Source of the DNA: Chryseobacterium geocarposphaerae
Lineage (GTDB): Bacteria > Bacteroidota > Bacteroidia > Flavobacteriales > Weeksellaceae
NCBI RefSeq assembly: GCF_002797535.1
Contig: NZ_PGFD01000001.1
Coordinates: 186,001-250,000 of the forward strand
Length of the DNA stretch: 64,000 nucleotides
Direction: 5' to 3'
Below the pieces are notes generated by a model. That model did not search any database, was not told where the DNA came from, and saw only the letters and a list, made by a program, of their open reading frames with translations. This document shows, piece after piece, positions 1 to 8,381 of the stretch. The position numbers were made by a program, and so were the translations under genes. Each line of letters starts with the position of its first letter. The first letter of the stretch is position 1.

Positions 1-16
1 ATTGGTTTAAGGTTAT

Positions 17-1201
17 TTACCTTTTCATTTGCTTTAAATACGTTTCCATATCTTTATCGCCTCGACCACTCAAACAAACCACAACAACATCATTTTCTTT
101 AAACTGTTTTTTATCTAAAACAGCCAATGCGTGAGCGCTTTCCAGTGCGGGAATAATACCTTCCAGTTTTGTCAGTTCAAATGCAGATTGTAAGGCTTCA
201 TCATCATTAATACTAAAAAACTCGGCTCTTTTTTCTTTAAATAAATTGGCGTGAAAAGGCCCGATTCCGGGATAATCCAAACCTGCTGAAATAGAGTGGG
301 GTTCGATGACTTGGCCATCTTCTGTCTGCATCACCAAGCTTTTACTGCCGTGTAAAACACCCAAAGTCCCTAAAAAAGTTGTTGCTGCTGATTTTCCTGA
401 ATCTACACCAAAACCTCCAGCTTCTGCTGCAATGATTTTTACACTTTCTTCCTCTACAAAATGATAGAAAGTCCCTGCTGCATTACTTCCGCCACCCACG
501 CAGGCAATGATATAATTAGGATTTTGTCTTCCTGTCTGTTCAAAAAGCTGTTCTTTAATTTCTTTTGAAATAATACTCTGAAAACGGGCAACCAGATCGG
601 GAAAAGGGTGTGGACCGACCACGCTTCCAATCACATAATGTGTTGTTGACGGATTATTGATCCAGTCTCTTAAAGCTTCATTTACAGCATCTTTTAATGT
701 TTTTGAACCTGAAGTTGCGGCTATTACTTCCGCTCCCAGCATTTTCATTCTTGCCACATTCGGGGCTTGTCTCTGAATGTCGATTTCTCCCATATAAACA
801 ATACATTCAAGGCCTAACAAAGCACAGGCTGTAGCAGTAGCCACTCCATGTTGCCCGGCTCCGGTTTCCGCAATGATTCTGTTTTTACCCAGACGTTTTG
901 CCAGTAAAACCTGTCCCAAGGCGTTATTGATCTTGTGAGCTCCGGTGTGATTCAGATCTTCTCTTTTTAAGTAGATCTGAGTATGGTATTTCTGACTTAA
1001 ATTTTTAGCGAAATATAAAGGAGTAGCCCGCCCGACATAGTTTTTTAATAAATCCTGATATTCCTTTTGAAAATCTTCCGATTCAATGATTTTAAGATAG
1101 TTTTTCTGTAATTCTTCCACATTAGGATAAAGCATTTCCGGGATGAAAGCTCCGCCAAATTCTCCATAATATCCGTTTTCATCGGGGTTTTTATAATTCA
1201 T
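17..1201 (-). CDS. trpB: Tryptophan synthase beta chain
   Basis: This 394-aa protein condenses indole with L-serine to give L-tryptophan, the last pathway step, normally in an alpha2-beta2 complex with TrpA. The PLP-binding lysine lies in [13 protein letters not shown] (Lys90) and the phosphate-binding loop is [10 protein letters not shown], both typical of the TrpB1 family. The length is normal. It is the last visible gene of the minus-strand trp operon and follows the GNAT gene by 4 bp. Its stop is 16 bp from the window edge, so a trpA, if present, lies outside. Identification is secure. Confidence 0.97.
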   Translation of the reverse strand: MNYKNPDENGYYGEFGGAFIPEMLYPNVEELQKNYLKIIESEDFQKEYQDLLKNYVGRATPLYFAKNLSQKYHTQIYLKREDLNHTGAHKINNALGQVLLAKRLGKNRIIAETGAGQHGVATATACALLGLECIVYMGEIDIQRQAPNVARMKMLGAEVIAATSGSKTLKDAVNEALRDWINNPSTTHYVIGSVVGPHPFPDLVARFQSIISKEIKEQLFEQTGRQNPNYIIACVGGGSNAAGTFYHFVEEESVKIIAAEAGGFGVDSGKSAATTFLGTLGVLHGSKSLVMQTEDGQVIEPHSISAGLDYPGIGPFHANLFKEKRAEFFSINDDEALQSAFELTKLEGIIPALESAHALAVLDKKQFKENDVVVVCLSGRGDKDMETYLKQMKR

Positions 1202-1205
1202 TTCT

Positions 1206-1751
1206 TTATTCTTTAGTGATTAAATAAGCATTATTCTTATCGCTCAGCTGGCTGAGCTGTTCTTTTCTTTTTGCTGAAACATTAAAAATCAAAATATCAT
1301 CGTCTTCCGAATTTATCCATTCAGTTCCTATATTTTCTTTTATTGTTTTGGCCTTATCATATAATATTTCAACATTACATTTTTCATAAAACGGACGAAG
1401 TTCCTGATGACAAAACCCAATAGTCTCTATATTATTGCTGACCACATAGTCCCTGAAATACTCAACAAGCTTAGCTCCATATCCTTTTTTCTTCTGAGCT
1501 GCGACAAGCCCGACAGCTTCTGCAAATGGCAGCTGTGTTCCTGAAATTTCCAATACGAAATCGTAATTAACACGAATGAGAGACAGGATATTTTTATCAG
1601 CATCCAAGAGAAAGTGAAATGCTGAATTTTTGAAAAATGTGCGAAAATAATCAGATTTCATTGAGTTCCAGGATGAAATATCCCAGAGCTGAAGAATATG
1701 CTCAATTTCCGTTTCAGTTAATTCAGTGATCTGTTTTACTTCATATTTCAT
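1206..1751 (-). CDS. GNAT-family N-acetyltransferase inside the trp operon
   Basis: This 181-aa protein has the acetyl-CoA-binding signature of GNAT enzymes: the beta4-alpha3 turn [11 protein letters not shown], preceded by a strand ending in EAVGLVAA. The substrate cannot be read from the sequence. It sits between trpF (58 bp upstream) and trpB (4 bp downstream) on the same strand, so it is probably co-transcribed with the pathway. GNAT is not a tryptophan-biosynthesis enzyme; it may be a passenger or act on a related metabolite, which is inference only. Confidence 0.75.
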   Translation of the reverse strand: MKYEVKQITELTETEIEHILQLWDISSWNSMKSDYFRTFFKNSAFHFLLDADKNILSLIRVNYDFVLEISGTQLPFAEAVGLVAAQKKKGYGAKLVEYFRDYVVSNNIETIGFCHQELRPFYEKCNVEILYDKAKTIKENIGTEWINSEDDDILIFNVSAKRKEQLSQLSDKNNAYLITKE

Positions 1752-1809
1752 ATTAGTAAATATTTTTTGCTTTTTGGTATGTTTTTATTAACTCCTGTTT
1801 AGGAATTCT

Positions 1810-2445
1810 TTATGTTAAGGAAGATATAAATCTTTGTATTTTGCTGATGTCTTTATTGCCAGGTTCTGTTTCAAACTTTGAATTGATGTCCAGAGCAAAT
1901 GGTTTCTGCTTAAGATGCTTAATGTTTTCTATGTTGTCTTCTGAAATACCACCGCTCAGCAAATAGGGAAGTGGGATTTCCACTGTGTTTAAAATATTCC
2001 AGTCAAACTGTTTTCCAGTTCCGCCAAATGCTTTGCTGTCTGTATCAAATAAGAAATAGTTGATAATTGAGAGGTTCTGGTTGATAGATTTTTGTAATTC
2101 ATTGGCAGATTGATTTCCTATTCTGATTACTTGAATGATTTTAATCTCTGGGTTGATTTTTTGTTTTAGTTTAACAATAAAGTCCGCACTTTCATCTCCG
2201 TGAAGCTGGATGAAATTTAAATCTGCTTTTTCGGATATTTCAATAATTCTTTCAGCAGTTTCATTGACAAATACACCAACCTTTCCATGATGCTGAATTT
2301 TTGAAATTTCTTTTAAATTCAAATGATTCAAAACATATCGTGGTGATTTTTCATAGAAAATAAAGCCCAGAAAGTCTATGTTCAAAGAAATCAATTCCTG
2401 AACCTGATCTAATCTTGTTAAACCGCAAACTTTGATTTTAGCCAT
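1810..2445 (-). CDS. trpF: Phosphoribosylanthranilate isomerase
   Basis: This 211-aa TIM-barrel enzyme carries out the Amadori rearrangement of phosphoribosylanthranilate to CdRP. The catalytic cysteine is in the N-terminal KVCGLTR motif (Cys7), the strand-5 region contains QLHGDES, and the C-terminal phosphate-binding segment contains LSGGISEDN. Length is normal for the monofunctional enzyme. It follows trpC by 9 bp. TrpC and TrpF are separate proteins here, unlike the fused enzyme of E. coli. Confidence 0.95.
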   Translation of the reverse strand: MAKIKVCGLTRLDQVQELISLNIDFLGFIFYEKSPRYVLNHLNLKEISKIQHHGKVGVFVNETAERIIEISEKADLNFIQLHGDESADFIVKLKQKINPEIKIIQVIRIGNQSANELQKSINQNLSIINYFLFDTDSKAFGGTGKQFDWNILNTVEIPLPYLLSGGISEDNIENIKHLKQKPFALDINSKFETEPGNKDISKIQRFISSLT

Positions 2446-2454
2446 TATGCAATT

Positions 2455-3228
2455 TTATATATTGGAAATAAATTCTTCAAATGCTTGAGCAGGATTTGTA
2501 TTTTTCATAAAATATTCACCCATTAAAAAGCCATCAAATCCTTTTTCTTTTAAATAAAAATAATCCTGAATGTTGTAAATACCACTTTCTGCTACAGATA
2601 AGACGTTTTCGGGGAGCAGATTTTTCAAATGAACTGAATGTTGCAGATCAACTTTAAAATCTTTTAAGTTCCGGTTGTTAATTCCCACCAGGTCAATGCT
2701 TGAGTTATAATGTCCTAGTTCATCTTCCGTATGGATTTCCAACAATACTTCCAGTCCCAATTCATGAGAGAGCTCCGTAAATTCCAACGTCTGTTGTGGG
2801 GAAAGGCAAGCTGCAATAAGCAATACGACATCGGCTCCCATACTTTTTGCTTCATAAAACTGATACTCATCAATCATAAAATCTTTTCGCAAAATGGGAA
2901 TATGGATGTGATTTCTCACATTTAAAATATCTTCAAAGCTTCCCCCAAAAAAGTCTTTATCCGTTAAGATTGAAATTCCGCTTGCCCCTAACTTTTCGTA
3001 CGCAGAAACAACTTCTAATGGCGAAACTTTATCATTAATTATTCCTTTGGAAGGAGATTGTCTTTTAAATTCGGCAATAATTCCGGATTTTGATTTTATG
3101 GTTTCTTTTAAAGAATAGGTTTCTCTTCCGAAAAATTCTGAATCTTTCAGCTGCTGTAAGGAAATTTTTGATTTTGAATCCGAAATTTCCTGTTTTTTTC
3201 TTTCTATTATTTTGTCAAGAATTGTCAT
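2455..3228 (-). CDS. trpC: Indole-3-glycerol phosphate synthase
   Basis: This 257-aa TIM-barrel enzyme converts CdRP to indole-3-glycerol phosphate. Diagnostic motifs are IAEFKRQSPSKG with the catalytic lysine, LRKDFMIDEYQ, LLEIHTEDE, GINNRNLKDF and SVAESGI near the C-terminal phosphate site. Length matches the monofunctional family. It is separated from trpD by 317 bp containing an inverted-repeat element, whereas it is close to trpF, so continued transcription from trpD depends on reading through that repeat. Confidence 0.95.
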   Translation of the reverse strand: MTILDKIIERKKQEISDSKSKISLQQLKDSEFFGRETYSLKETIKSKSGIIAEFKRQSPSKGIINDKVSPLEVVSAYEKLGASGISILTDKDFFGGSFEDILNVRNHIHIPILRKDFMIDEYQFYEAKSMGADVVLLIAACLSPQQTLEFTELSHELGLEVLLEIHTEDELGHYNSSIDLVGINNRNLKDFKVDLQHSVHLKNLLPENVLSVAESGIYNIQDYFYLKEKGFDGFLMGEYFMKNTNPAQAFEEFISNI

Positions 3229-3545
3229 TATGTTTAATTTTCAATCTGTCATTTCGAACGCAATGAAATGAAGTGAGAAATCTATTCTTAGCTTACTTAG
3301 TCCTTCATTTGAACGATAGAGATATAATTTATAGCTTGTGATTATTCAATCGAATTATTTAAAAAATCCCAATTCTGATTAAAAGTATTTACTAATTTAT
3401 CTTTTTTTATTCTGGAATAACCTTTAATTTGTTTTTCTCTTGCAATTGCATGTAAACGTAATAGTTATGAGTTCCAAAATTTTTCATTTGTTTGTGTTAG
3501 ATTCTTCACTTTACTGCGTTCCGTTCTGAATGATAATTAAAGTTA
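3229..3545. repeat. MITE-like inverted repeat between trpC and trpD
   Basis: This 317-bp gap has no credible gene. At 3246-3283 lies a TGTCATTTCGAACG...GTGAGAAATCT arm, and at 3499-3534 a roughly inverted copy, AGATTCTTCAC...TTCTGAATGA. The two arms enclose about 215 bp of AT-rich DNA. The reverse complement of the left arm matches the right arm with several mismatches, consistent with a decayed non-autonomous palindromic element. The right arm resembles the palindrome at 62991-63070. That it is mobile is inference; the paired arms are seen directly. Confidence 0.6.
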
Positions 3546-4532
3546 TTAGTTTATCAAAGAGTCCAAGCTGTTCAATGCTTTACCACTAAACAAACTTTCT
3601 TTCGCCAAATTCAAACAATTCTCATAGTTTCCAAACTTACTGGTATGATGCAATGCAACTGCGGCATTGGCCAAAACAACTGCATTTTGCGATTCTGTAC
3701 CCTTTCCTTCCAAAATATTTCTGAAAATTTTTGCGGTCTCCGGCGTGTTTTTGCCCGCTTCTATACTTTGAGGAGTAACGGCTGCAAAACCAAGTTCTTC
3801 CGGTGAATAGATTTTTTCTCCTTCTTTTGTAATAATCTTGCTGTCCTGTGTTAAGCTTATTTCGTCATAACCATCCATTCCGTGAACCAAAACGAAATCT
3901 TTTTCATCTTTTTGCAGCAGATACTGATATATTCTTGCAATTTCCAGATTGTACGTTCCAATCATGGAATATTTGGGTTTTGCAGGATTTACTAAAGGAC
4001 CTAATAAGTTGAAAAATGTTCTCAGGCCTAAAGATTTTCTCAAGCTTACCACAGATTTTAAGGCAGGATGAAAGTAAGGGGCGTGTAAAAAGCAGATATT
4101 GACGTTCTGTAATTCATCATTTAATTCTTCTGAATTGGTTTTAAACTGATACCCCAATTCTTCCAAAAGATTGGATGCTCCGGTAATTGTTGAAGCTCCA
4201 TAATTTCCGTGTTTAATTACTTTTTGCCCTGTTCCTGCAATCACGAAACTTGCTAACGTAGAAATATTGATCGTATTTTTTCCGTCGCCGCCGGTCCCAA
4301 CAACATCAATGGCGTCACTTGCATCCAGATCTACAGGAATAGCCATTTGTAATAATGCTTCCCTAAAGCCTTCCAGCTCCGGTAATGTGATGTTTCGCAT
4401 CAGAAAAATACTTATAAAGGCAGTAACTTCTGTTGCATTGAACTTATTTTGGGCAATCTCAATCATGATGGCTTTTGCCTCAGATTTGGACAAAGTATGG
4501 TGATTGAAAAGATATTGCAGAATTTCTTTCAT
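3546..4532 (-). CDS. trpD: Anthranilate phosphoribosyltransferase
   Basis: This 328-aa protein transfers phosphoribose from PRPP to anthranilate. The PRPP-binding glycine-rich loop DVVGTGGDGKNTINIST is present, as are KHGNYGAST and the anthranilate-site region with NLLGPLVNPAKP. It is a stand-alone TrpD, not fused to a glutaminase. It begins 5 bp after trpG, which indicates translational coupling or at least a shared message. Length is normal. Confidence 0.96.
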   Translation of the reverse strand: MKEILQYLFNHHTLSKSEAKAIMIEIAQNKFNATEVTAFISIFLMRNITLPELEGFREALLQMAIPVDLDASDAIDVVGTGGDGKNTINISTLASFVIAGTGQKVIKHGNYGASTITGASNLLEELGYQFKTNSEELNDELQNVNICFLHAPYFHPALKSVVSLRKSLGLRTFFNLLGPLVNPAKPKYSMIGTYNLEIARIYQYLLQKDEKDFVLVHGMDGYDEISLTQDSKIITKEGEKIYSPEELGFAAVTPQSIEAGKNTPETAKIFRNILEGKGTESQNAVVLANAAVALHHTSKFGNYENCLNLAKESLFSGKALNSLDSLIN

Positions 4533-4537
4533 ATTAT

Positions 4538-5104
4538 TTAATTCAAAAGAAAGTTTTTAATGATGGTTTCTCCATCCGGTGTTAAAATACTTTCAGGGTG
4601 ATACTGAACACCGTGAACATCATAGGTTCTGTGTTGTAAACTCATAATCATTCCTTTACTGTCTGTACTGGTAATTTCCAGCTCTTCGGGGAAATTTTCG
4701 GGATTAACTGCCCAACTGTGATATCTTCCGACTTCCAGAGTCTGTGGCAAATCATTAAAAAGTTTATGTTCACTGGTTTGGATGGCTTCTGTAGCAACAC
4801 CGTGATAAATTTCGCTAAGATTAATTAAGGTTCCTCCAAAAGCTTCTGCAATTGCCTGTTGACCAAGACAAACGCCTAAAATACTCTTTGTGGAAGCATA
4901 TTCTTTAATGACATCCAGTAAAATTCCGGCTTCTTCAGGAATTCCCGGACCGGGCGAAAGAATAATCTTATCATATTTTTCAATTTCTTCCAGCTTAATT
5001 TCATCATTTCTTACCACATCAACTTTTGTATTCAAAATTCTTTCGATCATTTGAACCAAATTATAAGTAAAGCTGTCGTAATTATCGAAGACTAATATTT
5101 TCAT
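4538..5104 (-). CDS. trpG: Anthranilate synthase glutamine amidotransferase subunit
   Basis: This 188-aa class I glutaminase supplies ammonia to TrpE. The nucleophile is Cys79 in GVCLGQQAIAEAFGG, the oxyanion region is SPGPGIP, and the catalytic His-Glu pair is in QYHPESI. It lies between trpE (36 bp upstream) and trpD (5 bp downstream). In some bacteria the same protein also serves PabB in folate synthesis, which cannot be judged from this window. Confidence 0.95.
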   Translation of the reverse strand: MKILVFDNYDSFTYNLVQMIERILNTKVDVVRNDEIKLEEIEKYDKIILSPGPGIPEEAGILLDVIKEYASTKSILGVCLGQQAIAEAFGGTLINLSEIYHGVATEAIQTSEHKLFNDLPQTLEVGRYHSWAVNPENFPEELEITSTDSKGMIMSLQHRTYDVHGVQYHPESILTPDGETIIKNFLLN

Positions 5105-5140
5105 TGTGGATAGTTTATAAGTTTGTAGATCTTTGAATTG

Positions 5141-6580
5141 TTATATTTTTTCTGCCTTTTCGATGGCCTTTTTCAGAGCATTAAGCTTGTTATTTACTTC
5201 CTGGAGCTCACTTTCAGCATTGGATTTGGCTACTATTCCGGCTCCAGCCTGGTAATATAACGTGTTGTTTTTGCTTAAAAAAGTACGGATCATGATAGCC
5301 TGATTACAGCTTCCGTTTAAGCCAACCATTCCGATGCAGCCTCCGTAATAACCTCTCGAATCTTTTTCGTAGGTATTTATTAGCTGAAGAGCTTTATGTT
5401 TAGGTGCTCCGCTTAAAGTGCCCTGAGGAAAAGTGGTGGCAACCATTTCATAAGGATTAGTGTTTTCTTCTAATTCTGTTGTCACTTCACTTACCATGTG
5501 AATCACATGAGAAAAAAGCTGTATTTCTTTGAGTTTGGTAACGGTTACATTTTTTCCTAGTTTTCCTAAATCATTTCTGGCTAAATCTACCAACATGGTA
5601 TGTTCTGCATTTTCTTTCGGATCGTTTTTTAGTGATTCAATAGACTGTAGATCGGTCTCAAAATGCCCTGTTCTTTTAAAAGTTCCGGCAATTGGATGAA
5701 TGATGGCTTTATTATCTTTAATAATGAGCTGACTTTCCGGGCTTGATCCGAAGAGTTTATAATCTCCATAATCAAAAAAGAATAGGTAAGGAGAGGGATT
5801 AATATTTCGTAGCGCTCGATATACATTGAATTCATCTCCTTTGAATTTTTGTTCGAATCTTCTGCTTAGAACCAATTGGAAAACATCTCCTCTCATACAG
5901 TGTTTCTGGGCTGTTTTTACCAATTCGATATATTCTTCATCGGTAATATTCGAAGTTTCTTCTGCTGTTTTTTCAAAAGGATAAATAACCGAATTCTGAT
6001 TTTTGATCAGACTTTCTAAGAGATATAGCTCAGATTTTAAATTTTTAATCTGATTTTCAATAATGTGCATTTCATCGTTGTAATGATTGATTGCAATAAC
6101 ATATTGATAAAGTCTGTAACGCAGAATCGGAATTTCTACTTCCTTACTTTGAGCTTTAAATGTAAGGTTTTCGAAAAATTGTACGGCTTCAAAACTGGTA
6201 TATCCAAAAAGGCTCTGGGCGGTTTCTTCTATAGAATCCTTAGTGCCGCTGCAAATAAAAGACTTTGAAAATTGATTTAAGAGATCCGGAACAGAATGAT
6301 CTGCTAAAAGATGCTTCTCAGGGCTCTCACCCGGGAATTTGATTTCAAATTCTTTAAGATTCTTAATTTCTATGCCTGCAATCGCATTAATGGCAATGAA
6401 TGAGAAATTATGATCCATATTTTTAGAATCCGAGCTTTCCAAAAGGATCGTATCACGAAACTGATCTCTTATTTTCAGATAGATGTTCATGGGAGTCTGC
6501 AGATCTCCCAGCATTTTTTTTGAGGTGGTTTTTATGTTGATGTTTTGTTTGAACATTGGTAGTGTTTTAATTTTTAGCAA
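5141..6580 (-). CDS. trpE: Anthranilate synthase component I
   Basis: This 479-aa chorismate-binding enzyme makes anthranilate from chorismate with ammonia from TrpG. The C-terminal catalytic domain shows FQLVLSRRFEQKF, LFGSSPESQLI, HPIAGTFKRTG and GTLSGAPKHKA. The feedback-binding N-terminal half is more divergent; I could not confirm the LLES tryptophan-inhibition motif beyond TILLESSDSK near the N-terminus, which is a good candidate. It is the first structural gene of the operon and lies directly after the attenuator terminator. Confidence 0.95.
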   Translation of the reverse strand: MLKIKTLPMFKQNINIKTTSKKMLGDLQTPMNIYLKIRDQFRDTILLESSDSKNMDHNFSFIAINAIAGIEIKNLKEFEIKFPGESPEKHLLADHSVPDLLNQFSKSFICSGTKDSIEETAQSLFGYTSFEAVQFFENLTFKAQSKEVEIPILRYRLYQYVIAINHYNDEMHIIENQIKNLKSELYLLESLIKNQNSVIYPFEKTAEETSNITDEEYIELVKTAQKHCMRGDVFQLVLSRRFEQKFKGDEFNVYRALRNINPSPYLFFFDYGDYKLFGSSPESQLIIKDNKAIIHPIAGTFKRTGHFETDLQSIESLKNDPKENAEHTMLVDLARNDLGKLGKNVTVTKLKEIQLFSHVIHMVSEVTTELEENTNPYEMVATTFPQGTLSGAPKHKALQLINTYEKDSRGYYGGCIGMVGLNGSCNQAIMIRTFLSKNNTLYYQAGAGIVAKSNAESELQEVNNKLNALKKAIEKAEKI

Positions 6581-6581
6581 T

Positions 6582-6613
6582 AAAAAAAGACTTTAACGAA
6601 ATCGTCAAAGTCT
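6582..6613 (-). terminator. trp attenuator terminator
   Basis: On the minus strand a 10-11 bp stem (GACTTTGACG / CGTTAAAGTC, one G-U pair) with the 4-base loop ATTT is followed by seven Ts. It sits between the leader peptide stop at 6646 and the trpE start at 6580. This is the expected place for a transcription attenuator: high tryptophan should let the ribosome clear the leader and allow this hairpin to form. Confidence 0.9.
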
Positions 6614-6645
6614 CTGTATATTTTCTATAATATTCCGGCTGTCAA

Positions 6646-6723
6646 TTAACAACAAGAGTATAGCTTCAGACCCGACGAGGAGTTTGAATGCCACCACCAA
6701 AATTTGTTGTTTGAATTAATCAT
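6646..6723 (-). CDS. trpL: trp operon leader peptide with three tandem Trp codons
   Basis: This 25-codon ORF starts at ATG 6723 and ends with TAA at 6646-6648. Residues 9-12 are Trp-Trp-Trp-His, read from three consecutive TGG codons; the rest is rich in Asn and Ser and ends in Cys-Cys. Three TGG codons in a 25-codon ORF, followed by a terminator and then trpE, is the hallmark of ribosome-mediated attenuation. A TACATTTG -7 promoter element ends only 4 nt before the ATG, so the transcript may start at or next to the start codon. Confidence 0.92.
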   Translation of the reverse strand: MINSNNKFWWWHSNSSSGLKLYSCC

Positions 6724-6727
6724 GATG

Positions 6728-6735
6728 CAAATGTA
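6728..6735 (-). promoter_or_regulatory. -7 promoter element of the trp operon
   Basis: The minus strand reads TACATTTG here, an exact match to the Bacteroidetes -7 consensus TAnnTTTG, placed just before the leader peptide. No good TTTG -33 element was found at the usual distance upstream. Confidence 0.6.
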
Positions 6736-6803
6736 GATAATTTTTTAAAATGAAAAATAAAAATTGATAAAATTTTATTGCAATGTATGTCAAAGGCTGA
6801 AAT

Positions 6804-6832
6804 AAAAAAACTTCCTTTACGGAAGTTTTTTT
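6804..6832 (-). terminator. Terminator of the ankyrin gene (near-symmetrical)
   Basis: AAAAAAACTTCC pairs with GGAAGTTTTTTT around the loop TTTAC, so both strands have a T-tract. It begins 1 bp after the stop of the minus-strand ankyrin gene and also insulates the trp promoter from it. Confidence 0.85.
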
Positions 6833-6833
6833 A

Positions 6834-7271
6834 TTATTTTAAAATTGAAGTCATTTCGGGGTGGTTATACTGAACTGCAAACTCTTTTGCTGTTTCTCCT
6901 TTTTCGTTCTTTGTATTTTTATTAGCTCCTTTTTTCAGAAGAAGTTTTGCAAAATCCAATTTACCATATCTCGCAGCAACCATTAGTGGAGTCTGATTAC
7001 CACATTCTTTGTTAAGATCCGCTTCATTGTTTAATAAATACTCCAGAATATTCTTTTTATCATGTTTTACACTTAAAGAAAGCAAACTGTATGAACTCTC
7101 TTTTATTGCAAAACACTTATTATAATTGTCTTTTGGGAAAGCTGCTTTAAAAGTATCTACATTGTCAGACTGAAAAGCAATCATCTGCTGTTTCGAAATT
7201 TCCTGTGCAGAAACCAAGTTAGCAAAAAGAAGTCCCAAAAAAACGAAAGTTGTAGAGATTATTTTTTTCAT
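6834..7271 (-). CDS. Secreted ankyrin-repeat protein
   Basis: This 145-aa protein has a signal peptide (MKKIISTTFVFLGLLFANL, probable cut after VSAQ) and about two ankyrin repeats in the C-terminal half, for example TPLMVAARYGKLDFAKLLLK followed by KGANKNTKNEKGETAKEFA. Ankyrin repeats mediate protein binding; the partner is unknown. The mature form is periplasmic or extracellular. It is monocistronic, with its own promoter (-7 at 7294-7301) and terminator. Confidence 0.85.
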   Translation of the reverse strand: MKKIISTTFVFLGLLFANLVSAQEISKQQMIAFQSDNVDTFKAAFPKDNYNKCFAIKESSYSLLSLSVKHDKKNILEYLLNNEADLNKECGNQTPLMVAARYGKLDFAKLLLKKGANKNTKNEKGETAKEFAVQYNHPEMTSILK

Positions 7272-7293
7272 AAAGCTTATTTTAAATAATATA

Positions 7294-7329
7294 CAAAGCT
7301 AAATTATTTTTTTGATAGATTTAGCAAAA
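7294..7329 (-). promoter_or_regulatory. Promoter of the ankyrin gene
   Basis: On the minus strand TTTTG (7325-7329) is followed after 23 bp by TAGCTTTG (7294-7301), matching TTTG-N17-23-TAnnTTTG. The start codon follows after 22 bp. Confidence 0.6.
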
Positions 7330-7401
7330 ATGTACAAGTTTTTTGAATCTTATCCCTGTTAGAACAAATAAAATGTTGATTTTCTTAAATATTTAGAAAA
7401 A

Positions 7402-8046
7402 CTACTTCTTAGCATTCAGCTCTTTTTTCAACTGTTCAGCTTTGTTTCTGTATTCCTGATTGTCATACGTTTTCAAATAGTCTTCCAAAGCATTGAGGTA
7501 TTCCCGGATAAAATCTTTATTGGTAGGATCTGTTTCGTACTTTATTTTCGCGGTATTGATCGGCCTTATTTTTTCGTATTCCTGCAATTGTTTTCCTTCT
7601 TTAGACTGGTAATAAAGAATAACAATATTTTTTTCATACCCGGGAATGTACTTTACCGGGAATTCCTGTTCTGTTCTTGGGATTCTTATTGCATTTTCAA
7701 TAGGATATATGGCAGCCGAAGTTGTTGAAAAATAAGTATCTACATATTTTCCGTCCTGCTTTTTTACAATAGCTTCATAATCATGAATATACTGATCATT
7801 AAGTGTCGAATTGGTCTCTATATCGGATGTAATAATGGCGGTGCTTTCTACACCATATTGATTTAAAAACCAGGCATTGGTAAATTGACCTCCAATTCCG
7901 TTAACGATTGAAAACGGGAGGATTAAAATAAGCCACCATGCTTTTTTAGTTAAATAAGCAATAATTCCGAAGAACAAAATAAAGATAATCACTGCATAAA
8001 AGCCGTGGTGACTTAAGAAAAATAAGATTTTTGAAATGATAATCAT
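7402..8046 (-). CDS. Membrane protein of unknown function
   Basis: From the ATG at 8046 this encodes 214 aa: an N-terminal segment with about two membrane spans (MIIISKILFFLSHHGFYAV... and a second around residues 38-55), then a soluble domain and a Lys/Glu-rich helical C-terminus ending EQLKKELNAKK. An in-frame ATG 27 bp upstream (8073) lies upstream of a TAnnTTTG promoter element, so the internal start is preferred. I do not recognise the family. It is monocistronic. Confidence 0.7.
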   Translation of the reverse strand: MIIISKILFFLSHHGFYAVIIFILFFGIIAYLTKKAWWLILILPFSIVNGIGGQFTNAWFLNQYGVESTAIITSDIETNSTLNDQYIHDYEAIVKKQDGKYVDTYFSTTSAAIYPIENAIRIPRTEQEFPVKYIPGYEKNIVILYYQSKEGKQLQEYEKIRPINTAKIKYETDPTNKDFIREYLNALEDYLKTYDNQEYRNKAEQLKKELNAKK

Positions 8047-8062
8047 AATTTTCAGGTTTATA

Positions 8063-8070
8063 CAAAAATA
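8063..8070 (-). promoter_or_regulatory. -7 element for the membrane protein at 7402
   Basis: The minus strand reads TATTTTTG, a match to TAnnTTTG, 16 bp before ATG 8046. It decides between the two possible starts of that gene. Confidence 0.5.
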
Positions 8071-8129
8071 CAATTTCTGATTATAATGATTAAAAAGTAT
8101 TTTATACGCTACACAAGCAATATTTTTTA

Positions 8130-8137
8130 TATTTTTG
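8130..8137 (+). promoter_or_regulatory. -7 element for the lipoprotein/cytochrome pair
   Basis: TATTTTTG matches TAnnTTTG and lies 22 bp before the ATG at 8160. No clear -33 TTTG was found. Confidence 0.5.
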
Positions 8138-8159
8138 TCTAAATTTTATAGGAAAAATA

Positions 8160-8381
8160 ATGAAAAAAGTATTAGCAATCGCATTTATCGGAGGTTTATT
8201 GGCAGTTAGTTGTTCAAAAAAGCCTAATCATGATTTACAAGACAGCAACACGATGTTACCGGAGCCGGATGCACCAACTGTAGTAGATTCTACCGCCAAA
8301 AAAACTGAATCAGTAGATGTAAATGCTGCTGTATCAGTTCCTGCAAATGAAGCAAAAGCAGATACTCTTACGAAAAAATAA
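8160..8381 (+). CDS. Small lipoprotein of unknown function
   Basis: This 73-aa protein starts with a lipoprotein signal peptide and lipobox (LLAVSC, lipidated Cys18). The mature part is a low-complexity, charged and Ala/Val-rich tail with no recognisable domain. Its stop codon overlaps the start of the cytochrome c gene by one base (TAATG), so the two are translationally coupled and may work together at the membrane. Function is otherwise unknown. Confidence 0.8.
   Translation: MKKVLAIAFIGGLLAVSCSKKPNHDLQDSNTMLPEPDAPTVVDSTAKKTESVDVNAAVSVPANEAKADTLTKK

Noticed and set aside
6646..6723. Leader ORF considered as a chance ORF
   Set aside because: Three adjacent TGG codons, the adjoining terminator and the position before trpE make chance unlikely, so it was kept as a gene.
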